NCBI GenBank assembly: GCA_023101725.1 | Contig: JALJCO010001239.1 | Span: forward strand, 1 to 64,000 | DNA: 64,000 nucleotides | Reading direction: 5' to 3' | Origin: Atherinomorus stipes | Taxonomy: Eukaryota > Chordata > Actinopteri > Atheriniformes > Atherinidae | In this document: one piece after another, positions 1 through 12,730 of the stretch | Layout of the letters: the number at the start of each line of letters is the position of its first letter | How positions within the stretch are numbered: position 1 is the first letter of the stretch | The notes under the pieces: model-generated | What the model was told of the DNA's origin: nothing | What the model saw: only the letters and a program-made list of their open reading frames with translations | Database searches by the model: none | Program-made: the position numbers and the translations under genes

Positions 1-282
1 GTTTTCTTGGAGGATTTTTTATGCTGGTTTCAACGGTGTGCAATTCGGGAGATTTTTCCTTGTATATTGGCTTTTTTCACTGCTTGTTATGATGTGTATC
101 CATAGCAACGGAAAAATTGTTTACCACCGTGATCAACTGTTAAAACTCTCCCAAATCAAGATTTTCAGCGAAATAACACGTCAAATCCCAGTGGAGTTAA
201 GAGAAAGAGAAGAGGATGCAGGGCAGGGGTAAGGCAGAGAGAAAAACGGTAGAGATTTAAACCGTTTCTTCCAACTGTTGTG

Positions 283-1329
283 ATGGGTAACGTGAGATCG
301 CTAGCTAACAAGATGGACGAGCTCGAAGTGCTAACAAGGTCTCAGAAAGAGTACAGAGAATGCAGTATCATGTGTTTCACCGAGACTTGGCTGCATGAAC
401 ACATCCCGGACTGTAATGCGTCTGTACACGGCTTCAAGACGGTCCGTGCAGACCGAAATAAACAGCTCAGCGGGAAGCGGAAGGGAGGCGGAATTGCAGT
501 GCTGGTCAGTCAGCGCTGGTGTCATCCAGGACACATCACTGTCAAGGAGAAGATCTGCACAAGAGACATTGAACTGTTAGCTGTGAGTTTCCGTCCATAT
601 TATTTACCCAGAGAGTTTGCCTGTGTTATTCTGGTAGCGGTTTATATAATACCAGGTACCGCACCAGAGACAGCCTGTGATGTCATCAGCTTCGTCGTGG
701 CTAAACTACAAACACAGCATCCAAACTCATTCATAGCGATCTCTGGAGACTTCAACAATGTCTCCCTCTCTGCTACGTTGCCAACTTTCCAGCAGTTTGT
801 CAGCTGCTCCACCAGAGAAAATAAGATGTTGGACTTATTTTATGCAAATACAAAGAATGCATACAGCTCCTCTGCCCTGCCTCCTCTAGGAAGATCTGAT
901 CATAATCTGGTTCTTCTCACCTCCACCTACAAGCCCATCGTTCAGCAGCAACCAGTCATTAGGAGGACGATTAAAACCTGGTCTACTGAGGCTGAAGATG
1001 CTCTGAGAGGGTGCTTTGAGGCCACAGACTGGAATGTCCTCTGTGAACCTCATGGAGATGACATCAACACCATGACTGAGTGTGTGACAGATTACATAAA
1101 CTTCTGTGTGGACAGCATCGTTCCAACAAGAACAGTGAGGTGCTTCCCCAATAACAAACCCTGGATCACCAGAGACCTGAAAAAGCTGCTGAACATCAAA
1201 AAGAAAGCTTTCAGGGATGGAGACAGGGAGTTACTGAAGACCACACAAAAACAACTGAAAACACAGACTAAGAAGTGCAAGGAGGACTACAGGAAGAAGT
1301 TGGAGAGCAGCTCCAGCAGAACAACGTGA
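283..1329 (+). pseudogene. LINE ORF2, endonuclease part
   Basis: The translated product has the hallmarks of an AP-endonuclease domain: FTETWL near residue 33, a GDFNN block and an SDHNLV block, in the expected order. The second half is the lysine-rich linker that precedes reverse transcriptase in L2-like elements. The frame stops at 1329. The following bases (NNVRDVWLGMKKITG in another frame) continue the protein, so a frameshift has split the original ORF2. It cannot make a full polyprotein as it stands. Confidence 0.8.
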
Positions 1330-1479
1330 GGGATGTGTGGTTGGGAATGAAGAAAATCACTGGCTTCAAGTTAAAGGGGACAAGACTGATGGAGGTCTGG
1401 ACAGAGCTAACGAACTGAACATGTTCTTCAATAGGTTCAGTTCCCCCCTGCCGACAACCCAACATTCCACACACCCTCC

Positions 1480-2999
1480 ATGAGCTCACAGCTTTCCTGT
1501 CCCACCTCCACTCTGTCACCCTGCACCTCAGTCATGGACCTGAACACAGCCTCATCTCCCTCCACATCAGGACATCCTAAGACCTCTTTTGCCTCCACCT
1601 CCAGCCTGACTGTCTCCTGTGACCAGGTCAAGAAACAACTAGAAAAACTGAACCGGAACAAGGCTGCAGGTCCAGATGGTGTCAGTCCCAGAGTTCTCAA
1701 GACCTGCTCAGAACAACTATGTCCGGTTCTCCAGCACCTTTAACACCAGCCTGAGACAGAACAGAGTTCCTGTGCTGTGGAAGACATCCTGTCTTGTTCC
1801 AGTCCTAAAAAACCACAACCAGCTGAACCAAATGACTACAGACCAGTTGCTTTGACATCTCACATCATGGAAAGTCCTGGAGAGACTCTTACTGGCTCAC
1901 CTCAACAAGCAAGTGAACACCTTTCAGGACCCATTACAGTTCGCATATCGTAATGGGCTTGGGGTTGAAGACACCATCATCTTCCTGCTTCAGAGAGCCC
2001 ACTCTCATCTGGACCAGTCAGGCAGCACTTTGAGGGTCATGTTCTTTGATTTTTCAAGTGCATTTAATACTATTCAGCCTGCTTTGCTATGTCAGAAGCT
2101 CCATAACTTCCAGGTGGATCCCTCCACAACCACCTGGATTCACGACTACCTCACAAACAGACCACAGTTTGTGAGACTGAAAGGTTGTGTGTCTGAGATG
2201 GTGGTCAGCAGCACTGGAGCACCACAAGGGACTGTACTCTCACCATTCCTCTTTACACTGTACACCTCAGACTACCAGTACAACTCTGAGTCCTGTCATC
2301 TGCAGAAATATTCTGATGACTCTGCTGTTGTGGGGTGTATCAGTGATGGACAAGAAGCCGAATACAGGGAACTTGTCAATCAGTTTGTGAAATGGTGCAG
2401 TAACAATCAGCTCATCTTAAATACCAGCAAGACTAAAGAGATGATTGTTGACTTCAGGAGGAGCAAGAATAAGCAGCATAGTCCTGTCTACATCCTGGAA
2501 GAGGAGGTGGAGGTGGTAGAGAACTACAAATACCTTGGAGTTCAGCTGGACAACAGACTCGATTGGAAATGCAACAGTGACTACATCTACAAGAAAGGTC
2601 TGAGCAGACTCTTCTTCTTAAGGAAGCTAAAATCATTTAATGTCTGCAAAAAGATGTTGCAGATCTTCTATAAGTCTGTGGTAGAAAGTGCAATTAGCTT
2701 TGCAGCCATCTGCTGGGGCAGCAGCATCAGAACCAGAGACTTGAAGAAACTAAACAAGCTGATCAAGAAAGCTGGTTCTGTGCTGGGGATAACTCTGGAG
2801 CCGCTGGAGCTGATCGTTCAAAAAGAATGCTTCACAAGCTGATGAAGATGATGGAGGACACTTCCCATCCTCTCCACAACACGGTGAAGAATCAACAGAG
2901 TGTGTTCAGTGGGAGGCTGCGTCAAGTTCGCTGTAGGACAGAGAGATACAGGAATTCATTCCTGCCAGCAACCATTACCCTAAAGAACAAGACTGACTG
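1480..2999 (+). pseudogene. LINE ORF2, reverse transcriptase part (frameshifted)
   Basis: Reverse transcriptase blocks occur in order but in different frames. AAGPDGVSPRVLK is at about 1660-1700. FFDFSSAFNTI, STGAPQGTVLSPFLF, the catalytic YSDDSAVVG, the LNTSKTKEMIVDFR block and YKYLGVQLD lie in the long open stretch 1913-2842. The frame is lost between about 1742 and 1912. It is lost again near 2820, where the C-terminal part (MLHKLMKMMEDTSHPL onward, to about 2999) continues in a shifted frame. The catalytic YxDD box is intact, but the copy is dead through frameshifts. Confidence 0.85.
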
Positions 3000-3105
3000 A
3001 CTTTTTGTTTATTTATAAAAAAAAAAAAAAAAAAAAAAAGTGAGCTTTTACAATACTGAATTTCCCTTCGGGGATGAATAAAGTATTTTTCATTCATTCA
3101 TTTCA

Positions 3106-4605
3106 CCCCATAGACAGAAGAAACAGAAATGTAGAAATTTTTGCAAATTTATTAAAAAAGAAAAACTGACATATCACATGGTCATAAGTATTCAGTACTT
3201 TGCTCAGTACTGAGTAGAAGTACTTCTGAGCTCGTACAGCCATGAGTCTTCTTGGGAATGATGCAACAAGTGTTCCACACCTGGATTTGGGATCTTCTGG
3301 TTCTTCTTGCAGATCCTCTCCAGTTCTGTCAGGTTGGATGGTGAACGGTGGTGTTCAGACATTTTCAGGTCTCTCTCAGAGATGCTCAGTTGGGTTTAAG
3401 TCAGGGTTCTGGCTGGGCTGGTCCAGAATGGTCCAGAGTGGTTCTGATCCACTCCTTTGTTATTTCAGCTGTGTGTGAGGGTCATTGTCTTGTTGGAAGG
3501 TGAACCTTCGGCCCAGTCTGAGCTCCTGAACTCTGGAAGAGCTTTTCTTCCAGGATCTCTGTACTTGGTCACATTCATCTTTCCTTCAACTGCAACCAGT
3601 CGTCCTGTCCCTGCAACTGAAAAACACCCCCATAGCATGATGCTGCCACCACCATGCTTCACTGTTGGGATGGTATTGGGCAGGTGATGAGCAGTGTCTG
3701 GTTTTCTCCACACATACCGCTTAGAATTAACTCCAAAAAGTTCAATCTTGGTCTCATCAGACCAGAGAATCTTGTTTCTCTCAGTCTGGGAGTCCTTCAT
3801 GTGTTTTTGGTAAACTCTATGCGGGCTTTCATATGTCTGCACTGAGGAGAGGCTTCCATCAGACAACTCTGCCATAAAGCCCCGACTGGTGGAGGCTGCA
3901 GTGATAGCTGACTTTGTGGAACTTTCTCCATCTCCCTACTGCATCTCTGGAGCTCAGCCACAGTGATCTTTGGCTTCTTCTTTACTCTCTCACCAAGGCT
4001 CTTCTCCCACCATTGCTCAGTTTGGCTGGACGGCCGGGTCTAAGAAGAGTTCTGGTCGTCCCAAACTTCTTCCATTTAAGGACTATGGAGGCCACCGTGC
4101 TCTTAGGAACCTTTAGTGCTGCAGAAACTCTTTTGTAACCTTGTCCAGATCTGTGTCTCGCCACAATTCTGTCTCTGAGCTCCTTGGACAGTTCCTTCCA
4201 CCTCATGATCCTCATTTGCTCTGACATGCCCTGTGAGCTGGATGCTCTTATATAGACAGGTGTGTGCATTTCCTAATCACGTCCAGTTAGTTTAATTAAA
4301 CACAGCTGGACTCCAATGAAGGAGTAGAACCATCTCAAGGAGGATCAGAAGAAATGGACAGAATATGAGTTAAATATAAGTCACTGCAAAGGCTCTGGAC
4401 ACTTATGATCATGTGATATTTCAGTTTTTCTTTTTTAATAAATTAGCAAAATTTTCTACATTTCTGTTTTTTCTGTGAAGATGGGGTGCTGAGTGACATT
4501 AATGAGAAATAAAATTAATTTTTTTATTTTAGCAAATGGCTGCAATGAAACAAAGAGTACAAAGTTTAAAGGGGTCTGAATACTTTCTGTACCCAATGTA
4601 TCAAA
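3106..4605 (-). mobile_element. Tc1/mariner-type DNA transposon, truncated
   Basis: A minus-strand Tc1-like element. The right end keeps the terminal sequence (GGGGTCTGAATACTTTCTGT at about 4570-4590) next to a TA. The left end lacks the matching terminus and starts inside the subterminal region, directly after the LINE tail. The two subterminal parts (about 3120-3200 and 4380-4470) are inverted copies of each other, as in this family. The transposase gene is broken. Confidence 0.8.
3465..4227 (-). pseudogene. Tc1-like transposase pseudogene
   Basis: The minus-strand reading begins at the ATG at 4227 (MSEQMRIMRWKELSKELRD). It shows the paired-like HTH (RIVARHRSGQGYKRVSAAL, VPKSTVASIVLKWK) and the GRPAKLS basic block. 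A stop interrupts it at about 3982. The catalytic half resumes at 3875 with [14 protein letters not shown] and [13 protein letters not shown]. Downstream, the block that should carry the last catalytic acid is frameshifted. Full Tc1 transposases are about 340 aa; this copy is inactive. Confidence 0.8.
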
Positions 4606-5025
4606 ATATTACCTGGTTCTTTATTATTTTTAGTCAATATTATTGAGAGCCATTGTGGAAGATCCAAAGAGCCAGTTGCAGCTTTGGAGCCGCATGTTGG
4701 AGACCCCTGACATATTCCTAAATTTGGGTGGAATTTCCCCTTAATGCGCATGCCTGTAACATTAGTCACACTACAAATAAATACATAAATAAACCCTCTG
4801 CTTGTGGAAACATGATGGACCAGAACTGAACTGGTTGGTATGCATTACAAACATTTTGCTTGAGATTTTAAAAGAATCTGAATTGAGGTGAAACGGCAAT
4901 CAATACGCAGACGCAGCTGTGTTTGTTTCCATCAATATCACCGTTTCTTCTGCTGCTGCTGCCGCTGCAAGTCACTTCTGTGCATTTCAGAATTATTTAA
5001 GTGCAAAGCAATGGGTCCTGTGCTA
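4606..5025. other. Spacer with hAT-like fragment
   Basis: No gene is seen. At about 4650-4710 there is a piece ending GCCGCATGTTGGAGACCCCTG, related to the ends of the GGGGTCTGC element family found complete at 27.1-28.9 kb. Confidence 0.4.
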
Positions 5026-5137
5026 GGGATGCACCGATGCATCGGCTGGACATCGGTATCGGCCGATGTTTGCCTTGTTAACTGCCATCGGCCAGTAGAA
5101 ATGACATTCGCCGATGGCAGTGGCCGATTATTATATA

Positions 5138-5170
<33 letters not shown>

Positions 5171-5757
5171 GATTTACATGTGTCATCAACACTGTTCTTA
5201 AGAAAAACTCTTTTTTCCCCTCTTTTTTGGGCGGGTGGGGGGAGATACTGGTAGAAGGCATCCACGTACTTTCCTCAGTAGAGAAACGAAGATGGCGGCG
5301 GTCGTGTGGCAATATTTTACCGTTTCAGAAAAAGATCAGCGTTACGCAGTTTGCAGTACATGCTCCACAAATATTTTTTTATTGGGCCATTAAAATAATC
5401 TTCTCATTGAGTATGTTTTTGTTTATTAGGCTAAAACCACTCAATTTTGTTGGGCAGTATACTGAAGCATTCTTTTTGTGATTATCAGTCCCAGGTTTTT
5501 GAAAAGTTTTCAGAAAAGAGCTTGTTATAACTAATGTCAACCACAAAGTGACATTAAAGGTTGTTTCTGTTTCATAAATTGGTCTGATTGAATTTGTGCT
5601 CATTCAAGGAGACTGATGAGGAGCTGAAAGACTTGTAAATTTCTGTGGCACAAAGGAAGTAATAAATAAAATTAGAAAACATCGGCCAAGTTGTTATGTT
5701 AAACATCGGTATCGGTATCGGTATCGGCCCAGACTTTAACAATCGGTGCATCCCTAC
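5026..5757 (+). mobile_element. hAT-type element with BED-finger remnant
   Basis: Bounded by inverted ends TAGGGATGCACCGAT and ATCGGTGCATCCCTA. Imperfect 8-bp duplications (TCCTGTGC / CTCTGTGC) flank it, as expected for hAT insertions. At 5292 a start codon opens a short frame with the block VVWQYFTVSEKDQRYAVCSTC, the first half of a ZBED-type zinc finger, which stops after a few more codons. The rest of the transposase is missing, so the copy is an internal-deletion derivative. Confidence 0.7.
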
Positions 5758-7489
5758 TCTGTGCACAACTCCACTACTTCCTTAACTGAGGAATATGTGC
5801 TTCCATGCACGCTGATCAATCTGCATATTCCACCAGTCCTGTTCAAAATAAAATTTTGATCCAAATAAGTGTGATTACATGAGAATCTTCAGATTAATGT
5901 TTATGTGAAGCATTTTTATTCTAACAAGGCTTTTCATCCACATACTTGTTGATGTAAACATAGGGCTGTGCAATTGCACTATATTTATTTTTCAAATAGA
6001 AATTGCAGAACAGCTGGATACATCATTTATTTAGGATATATTTATGTTTTTCTATGTTTTTCGCATTAATTTAACATTCAAAGTGTATTTATTTCATTCA
6101 TTTAATGTTTTATACATTGCAAAACAGCGGTAAGGTACATATTTGTAGCCTATATATATTTTCAGTGCTAGAAAGCTTGGAGAGAAATGCTAAATTAATG
6201 CATCGTGTAACTAGAAAATAATTGTTTAAACAATCATGATTTCAATATTGGCCAAAATAATCGTGATAATGATTTTTTTTTTTCCATAATCAAGCAGCCC
6301 TTTGTAAACATTGATAATAATTTGCTAAATTATGCAACTAAGTGTGTTAAATGCTAGCTTACACTGCATACAACACATTTAACTGCACTGAGAGCAAATT
6401 TCTCAGCTTTTAAATTGAATAAATCAAAGTGGTTAGTGTCTGATTTTGGTGATTTCGTTTAATTATTCTGTCATTTTAATTCAACCACAGCACCAGAGGC
6501 CTACAGCTTCACAGAAGCTTCCTCTGCACATGCAGAAGTATCCGACAGTGCATCATAAGCACATTATTTCTAGATTTATTTGTCACAAACATCTATAAAC
6601 ATGAATTCTTACCTTGAAACCAGAATTACAAGCTGAGCCAGCGAAGCTGTAAATCAAGTCGTAGTACGTTTACACTCCGCTGCAGCCCTTTAAGCTCAGT
6701 TGTCCGTGCTTCACCAGAGTGTGTTACAGCGTGGACTGTCACTGCCAGAGGTTTTATATAGACAAGCGGGGGGGAGGTACAGTCCGGAGGGGGTCTGCTT
6801 GGCACAGGCTGGAATGAAACTTTTTCCCAGAAGTCCCAGCTGCAGTGTCATATGTCCTGCTTGTTTTATGTGTAAGTGACTGTTTTATTAGCATGCTAAC
6901 CAGGGACGTAAACGGCTTAAAAAAGATCAAAGTTTATGATGAAGGTTGCATCAGAAAGACAGAAAAACACATTTTTACGCAGACTTTTTTCTTAAAGTTG
7001 AGCTTTATTCTTTTTCTTGTTGCCTGTGATGGTCATTACTTATCTGCAGCTTTAGAGGATGTGGAAAAACTGCACTTGTTGACTCAAATATCATCAACCT
7101 GACGTTTTCTTTCCTACACACTCAAAAATAGAGGTACCAATTTGTACTTAAAAGGGTACAAAACTTGTCGCCTGGGGGGGGGGGTTCCTTTTTGAAAGAC
7201 ATTTCTGTACCTTCTGTCCTGGTCCATTTTTTGTACTTTATCAAGCTGTATGAGTTAATAAAGTACAATTAAACCAATTAAAAATGGTGAATAAAAGTAA
7301 ATAAAATAGAGATTATGACAACAACCAAAGATGGTAATAATAAATGAATAATTATTATATGAATATTAGGCCACACACATATATAATTATACATGTCATT
7401 ATTACTATGATTACTTTGATTATTATGAAAATCATATTATATAGCTATAATTATACTACTGTTTAGAAGTACTGTTATTTATAGTTGTT
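5758..7489. other. Intergenic, AT-rich, no gene recognised
   Basis: I see no conserved coding block. A G-run-containing fragment with GGTACCAATTTGTACTT and an inverted counterpart (about 7130-7240) resembles a fish MITE. The remainder is unassigned. Confidence 0.4.
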
Positions 7490-7833
7490 GTACAAGCTAC
7501 GCACAGGTGTCGTGAACTCGCATGAAATAGGAAGTGCGACGTACTACTGTTTAGGCTATAAAAATCTACTAAATAATGTCGTTTCCAGTAAATTCTGGAC
7601 ACTACCCACTCAGGACACTTGGGACGAGCGGTATGGAGGAATATTGACAAGTTTTTGTGGACTTTCATGGACTTTTTTGGTTCGAGCCTCGGTGAACTCC
7701 ATTATATGAAAGTATAATGGAGCCAGATCTCCGGCCACATTTGAGATATTAAAAAGTGCTCCCGAGTCTTGCTCACCATGAGGGTGAGTAGAAGATTAAA
7801 GCCCATCATTCTGTGGGTGCTGTATCCCTTTAA
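7490..7833 (+). mobile_element. TTAA-ended inverted-repeat element, partial copy A
   Basis: This is the right half of the element found complete at 58311-59225 and 62121-63024. It shares the blocks CTACCCACTCAGGACACTTG and GGAGGAATATTGACAAGTTT and ends CATTCTGTGGGTGCTG...CCCTTTAA. The left arm is missing. Confidence 0.7.
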
Positions 7834-8888
7834 CGGGTGAACGTGTCCAAACTCCAGTAGATGTTTGGACTACCGTAGTATATTTTACAGCAGGAAATGA
7901 TTCCTGGATAGCCACTTAAGTTTATACTTTAAACTGGTACCATCTAATCCATGGATGGAGTGGATGACCTTAACTTCCCTGTTGCCACTTGTGACTGTTT
8001 GTCATTCATTCAGTCTGGAAACTGTATCCTCCCTCGTCGTCTGAGGAGTGCGATGTGGTGGGGTGGGCTTCTCTGAAGGGATTGCCCCCACTAATCCCTC
8101 AGAATCTGGAGTATTATCACTCCGAGGTGGCAGAAAACGCCAGCTCTGCATGTCTGTGGCTCACAGATCTGCTTTTCCAGTCTACTTTTAAGGTGCAACA
8201 TACTGTAAAAGCCATCGGGGCTGTGTGAGTGTCACCCGGCTGGGTATTTTGGGGTTTAGCAATGGAAAAATGGATTGTAGTCGGTCACTGATTGCGGGGA
8301 AGCCATGACATCATCACATAGATGTGTGTGTGTGTTGTGTGAGGTCTGCGAGGAGTCATGCAGAGCTAGCATGAGATGTTTATAATTAGCTGTGGAGAAG
8401 ACGATGGGGTCAAACTAGCAAAACGGGGGTGCCATTCGTCAACATCCTCCCTCTGAGCTGGGGTTTGGGGGGTGTCAGGGGTCATCAGGTGTCCGTTTAT
8501 AGGAACAAGTTGTATTTTGAAACCCTGTCGCTGCATCTCTGCGTCGCATGTTGGGTTCATTGAATATTCTCTCAGATGACCGCTTGGCATCGGGGATGCT
8601 GGACATTCCTGCGGATGCAACTGTTCACACACATGTGGCATGTGTTTGTGCTGCAAGGGTCAGCTCGCAGTTAAATAAAGAGGCACACCAGAAGTGAAGG
8701 AATGAGAGACTGGCGGAGAGGGGGGGAGAGTTGAATGACAGAGGGAGGGGCAGAAGAGTGGAGGGGAGACGGATTTATTTCTGCCGCTGAGCGCTGCCCC
8801 TCTCCTCTCAATCGCTGAGAGGTGGAGAGTCGCTGGAGAACTGAGGGGAAGGAGAGAATAAACCGAGGGCAGGAGGAGATCCAGGGAC
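7834..8888 (+). promoter_or_regulatory. Upstream region of tecr, including probable 5' UTR
   Basis: No TATA box is evident near the gene. From about 8690 to 8880 the plus strand is strongly purine-rich (GAGAGG and GGAGGGG runs), typical of a TATA-less 5' UTR or promoter. The transcription start cannot be placed from sequence alone. No other gene is seen here. Confidence 0.35.
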
Positions 8889-9077
8889 ATGGATGCCTTA
8901 GCGTTAGAGGCCACCACTGGGAAAAAAGCGAATAATGCGGGGGCCGCAGCCGCCCCGGTGCCGGGCCAGGCCCCAGCCAAACGCAAACCTGCCAAAAAAG
9001 CTAAAAAAGCTGTTGTTTTCTTTGAGGTGGAGATTCTGGATGCCAAGACCAAGGACAAGCTCTGCTTCCTCGACAAG
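8889..9077 (+). CDS. tecr: tecr exon 1
   Basis: Encodes residues 1-63. The start has G at -3 and +4, a good vertebrate context. Residues 1-41 are a low-complexity Ala/Pro region ending in a basic cluster ([12 protein letters not shown]). Then comes the conserved [19 protein letters not shown]. Donor is AAG|GTAAGA, phase 0. Confidence 0.93.
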
Positions 9078-12000
9078 GTAAGAACTCTCTCTTATTATAT
9101 TTTGCCAAACTGTTAAATTTAGTTTTGATCACAAGCACCCACCTGCAGGTCTCGCTTTTATAGCCGACTCTGGAAATATAATCATCCTCGTGCCTGTGCT
9201 GTGCCTTTATCTGTTAATTAAAAGCAACGTATGCAGCGCGTCTAGTCTTACGCTCCAGCAAAAGCGCTGGAAGTCGGGTGTTTCCTAGAACGTTGGCGAG
9301 CTGCTGGAGCCGTCGTCCTTGCGGGTTGTTGCTGCCTTTGATGCAACAGTCGGTGTGAAGGAGGCACACGCTGGAGTGCCTTTCATTCATGTGACAGCTC
9401 TGCTGGGTAAAGTTGAAGTTTATGACCCATGAAAGGACGCACCAAATGCAGAAGCAACTGCAGGTTGATGTTTAACCCAACAAAGTCGTATGTATCATAT
9501 TTGATGCAAAAGTTTTAGGAAACTACTTGTATCTAAGACCTTTTGAATCATTTTATGGTGAAAAAATTTTCATCAAAACTCTGTTGTACGCAATCTGATA
9601 CACCCGATAGCAGGAGGCAGAAGACTACACTACAATAATTTTGACATGTTGCTCATTAATAAAATAATTTTTGTCCATTTTTCCCCCCATATTTTGTTAA
9701 AGCACCTATTAAAGATTTTAAAAATGAGAATTTTATCCCCATTTTTTTCTTGGTTTGGGCTTTAATTTCTGTATATTTTGTTGGTGGGGTGAAGGGATTT
9801 ATATGCAGTGAGATGTGTTTAATGTCATTTGTTATGGTAGTAGTAATGTTGACAGGGATGCACCGAAATTAAAATTCTTGACCAAAAACAAAAATTGGTT
9901 AAACCAAGACCGAAAACCGTAACGCCAAAAAGAAATTATTACTTCAATTATTAGAAGCATAGCATTTTTAGCTACGATGTGTTCTAACCTCACTAAAATC
10001 AAGGCATCGCAATAAATCAGTTAGAAAAGTATCAAAATATTTATTTATCACTGACATAACAGCAATGCACAATATGAATTAAAATTCAAAATAAAATATT
10101 TAGTTTGACCCATTCATGTGTACATTACATAATGCCTTTTAAATTTTTCTTTGTAGTACAACTACAACAAATACTACTCCGAGCTTATAACTGACTGGCT
10201 GCTGTGAGATTAAATATGTTCTCGCATAAAATAAGCGCGTGCTGAATGCGTGTTGTGTTGTTTTGGTGATTTGTCTTTCGGCTGAAAACCGAAAGTGCAC
10301 TTTTGGGTCATTTTCGGACGAAAACTTTCAGTGGCTGAATTTTCGGTGCATCCTTAATTGTTGATCTGCGGTTAATCGGACTGACCAAGAGTTTCCCGGC
10401 TCTCGATGCTACATGACCAGAAGATACAGTCGTCCTCAAAATGAGAGAAAAGGCAAAATTCACAATAGTAATTCAAATAACAGGAAACTAATGATAAATA
10501 AAAATTTAGAAAATATAATTTAGTGAAATAAAGCATTGCTTTTGAATTGGAATTTAAATTAATGATTTTTAAAAAATGAACAAACAAAACTTTGCAGGAC
10601 CAAATAGAGCACTCTGCTCATGGACACTGCGCCAAAATACCTGTGAAAAGGTGCAGACGTCTGATTGGACGTTACAGAAAACACCTGATTGCAGTGTTTG
10701 CCTCAAAGTGTTGCTCATCAAAATTGACTTATTTCACTAACAAATTAATTTTTTCTGTTTTTAATGGGGGGATGAATAATTTTAAAGATGACTGATAAAA
10801 ACATGTTTGAACTGCAAATACAAAGGATATAATACTTTCTGCACATCTTCTCATTTTTATTTATTTTTATTTTTTACTTAAAGTGTTTGATCATTAAGAG
10901 TGTATTGATCCAAGTTTTAAAACCGTAAATCAGCAACACCTTCAGCTGGTGTGATGCTGACCGATGAGCTTAGGTTGCATTAGCCATCAGGACTAAAGCG
11001 TATCGCTGTTGTCAGCTGTGTTTGTTTTTGATTGATGGGGGGCCGGTTGTTTTCTAAGTACAGTAATTAGTACTTGGCCTGTACTTTGTCACCAGTGTGT
11101 TAGTGTGGATTTGATTTCAGTCCTCAGCCTGCAGGCTAGCGCTGCTGCATTAGGAGGGTTTATGGCGTTGCTGGTGGATAGAGTTCCAGCAGCAACACTG
11201 ATGCTGCGCTCATCCGGGACAGGCTCGGCTGATTAAAGGCTGCTCCTCAGGACCACGGAGGAAAGGTGCTGTCCTTACCGGATTATACCCTGTTGTCAGC
11301 TTAGCAGGGTTTCCATGGCGATAACATTCAGTCTTATCGCTTCTGGAGAGGAAACTTATCTCAGTTTCAAAGATGAGACAGATGCAGATTTGCTCTGAAG
11401 GGAGAACGGCTTCCTGAATTAGGTTAACGGAGCTAAACTGACAGGCCGAGTTAGAAATAAAACTCAAGTCTTGGGTCAGTGTGTCTGGGGGGGGGGGACT
11501 TAAATTATGTCATCTTTCCGAAAATATAACATTCTCTGGAGGATGTGAACGGGAGCCACATCAACACTCATGTCACATGCTGCTTTACATTTACTGAGAG
11601 CTACATGCATCTTATTTTATTTTATATTTTAATTTGATATTTTATTATATTATATTTTTTTTTCTATTACATTATTTTATTTTATATTGTATTATATTAT
11701 ATTACATTACATTATTTTATTTTATATTATTCTATATTATATTGTTTTATATTACATTACATTATATTATTTTTTATATTATATTATATTGTTTTATATT
11801 ACATTATTTTATATTATATTATATTATATTGTTTTATCTTACATTACGTTACATTATTTTATTTTATTTCATTCCTCAGAGCCAGACATGTCTGTCATCT
11901 TATAAAACAGCTTGAACAATAGTTCTCCAAGCTCTCCAGTGGTCTTTAAAAGGTTTTATTTAGACTTGCTTTTTCTCAGATTTTCAGTTCAGGTCGTTTA

Positions 12001-12690
12001 TCCAGACATTTTTAGAGGAATGTGCTTTTATCTTGTTTGTCTTTTAAGTTATGTAACTCTGACCTCGGCTGTGGATAAAGTGCTGTGTTTACAAATACTA
12101 AACAATGAAGTGAAGAGTGAAATTTAAACTGTATCTTTTAGCTTTCTGTGAACCTGTCACAAAGACCCAGTTTATGTAAAAAAAACAACAAGAAACTGGA
12201 CCCATGGAAGACAACAGGTGCTAACCACTCAATAATGTTATTATTAATAATAATGACAACAATAATGATAATGATTAGAGCTGTCAGTTTAATGCATTAA
12301 TTAGATTAATTAATTACACTGCAAATTAATGCATTAAAAAAATAATCTTGATTAATTCAAAGCGCCAGTTCAGTGCACAAGCATTTAAAATTTGGTGATC
12401 TGAATGACCCAGGCAGTGGGGGGGCAGTAATGCTGCTAAAGCTGTTTGCTAACCGCTAATAAACAGAAGAAGAAGAATCACTTGAGTCACTGTACAGAAC
12501 TTCACAGGCTGTTTTGGAGCAGAGTTGCTGGAAAACTTGAGGACTGTGGCTGTGGCAGATCATACTGATTCCAACAGCATCATCTTCCTCAGTTTATATG
12601 TGACTGTGATTGGACGAGGTGTGGACTAAGTCCCGTTCTAATTCTCTTTCTCTGTCTATGCATACATACACACTTTGTAATACATATATT

Positions 12691-12730
<40 letters not shown>

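Larger units (their letters stand above)
1..3105 (+). mobile_element. L2/CR1-like non-LTR retrotransposon (LINE), degenerate copy
   Basis: This is a plus-strand LINE with an APE-type endonuclease followed by a reverse transcriptase, broken by several frameshifts. It ends in an A-rich run (about 3018-3039) and the tail motif GGGATGAATAAAGT followed by CATTCATT repeats, which is typical of fish L2-like 3' ends. The 5' boundary is not visible; the first recognisable coding part begins near 283. The 3' end runs directly into a truncated Tc1-like element. L2/CR1 assignment rests on protein motifs and the tail, not on a search. Confidence 0.8.

Noticed and set aside
1268..1700. Minus-strand frames opposite the first LINE
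   Set aside because: Shadows of LINE coding sequence with no domain of their own.
4938..5312. Frames containing IYIYIY or YICIYI runs (also near 12610, 39817)
   Set aside because: Produced by TA microsatellites.
8660..9076. 138-codon minus-strand frame over tecr exon 1
   Set aside because: It is the shadow of a GC-rich exon and purine-rich 5' UTR, with no conserved features.
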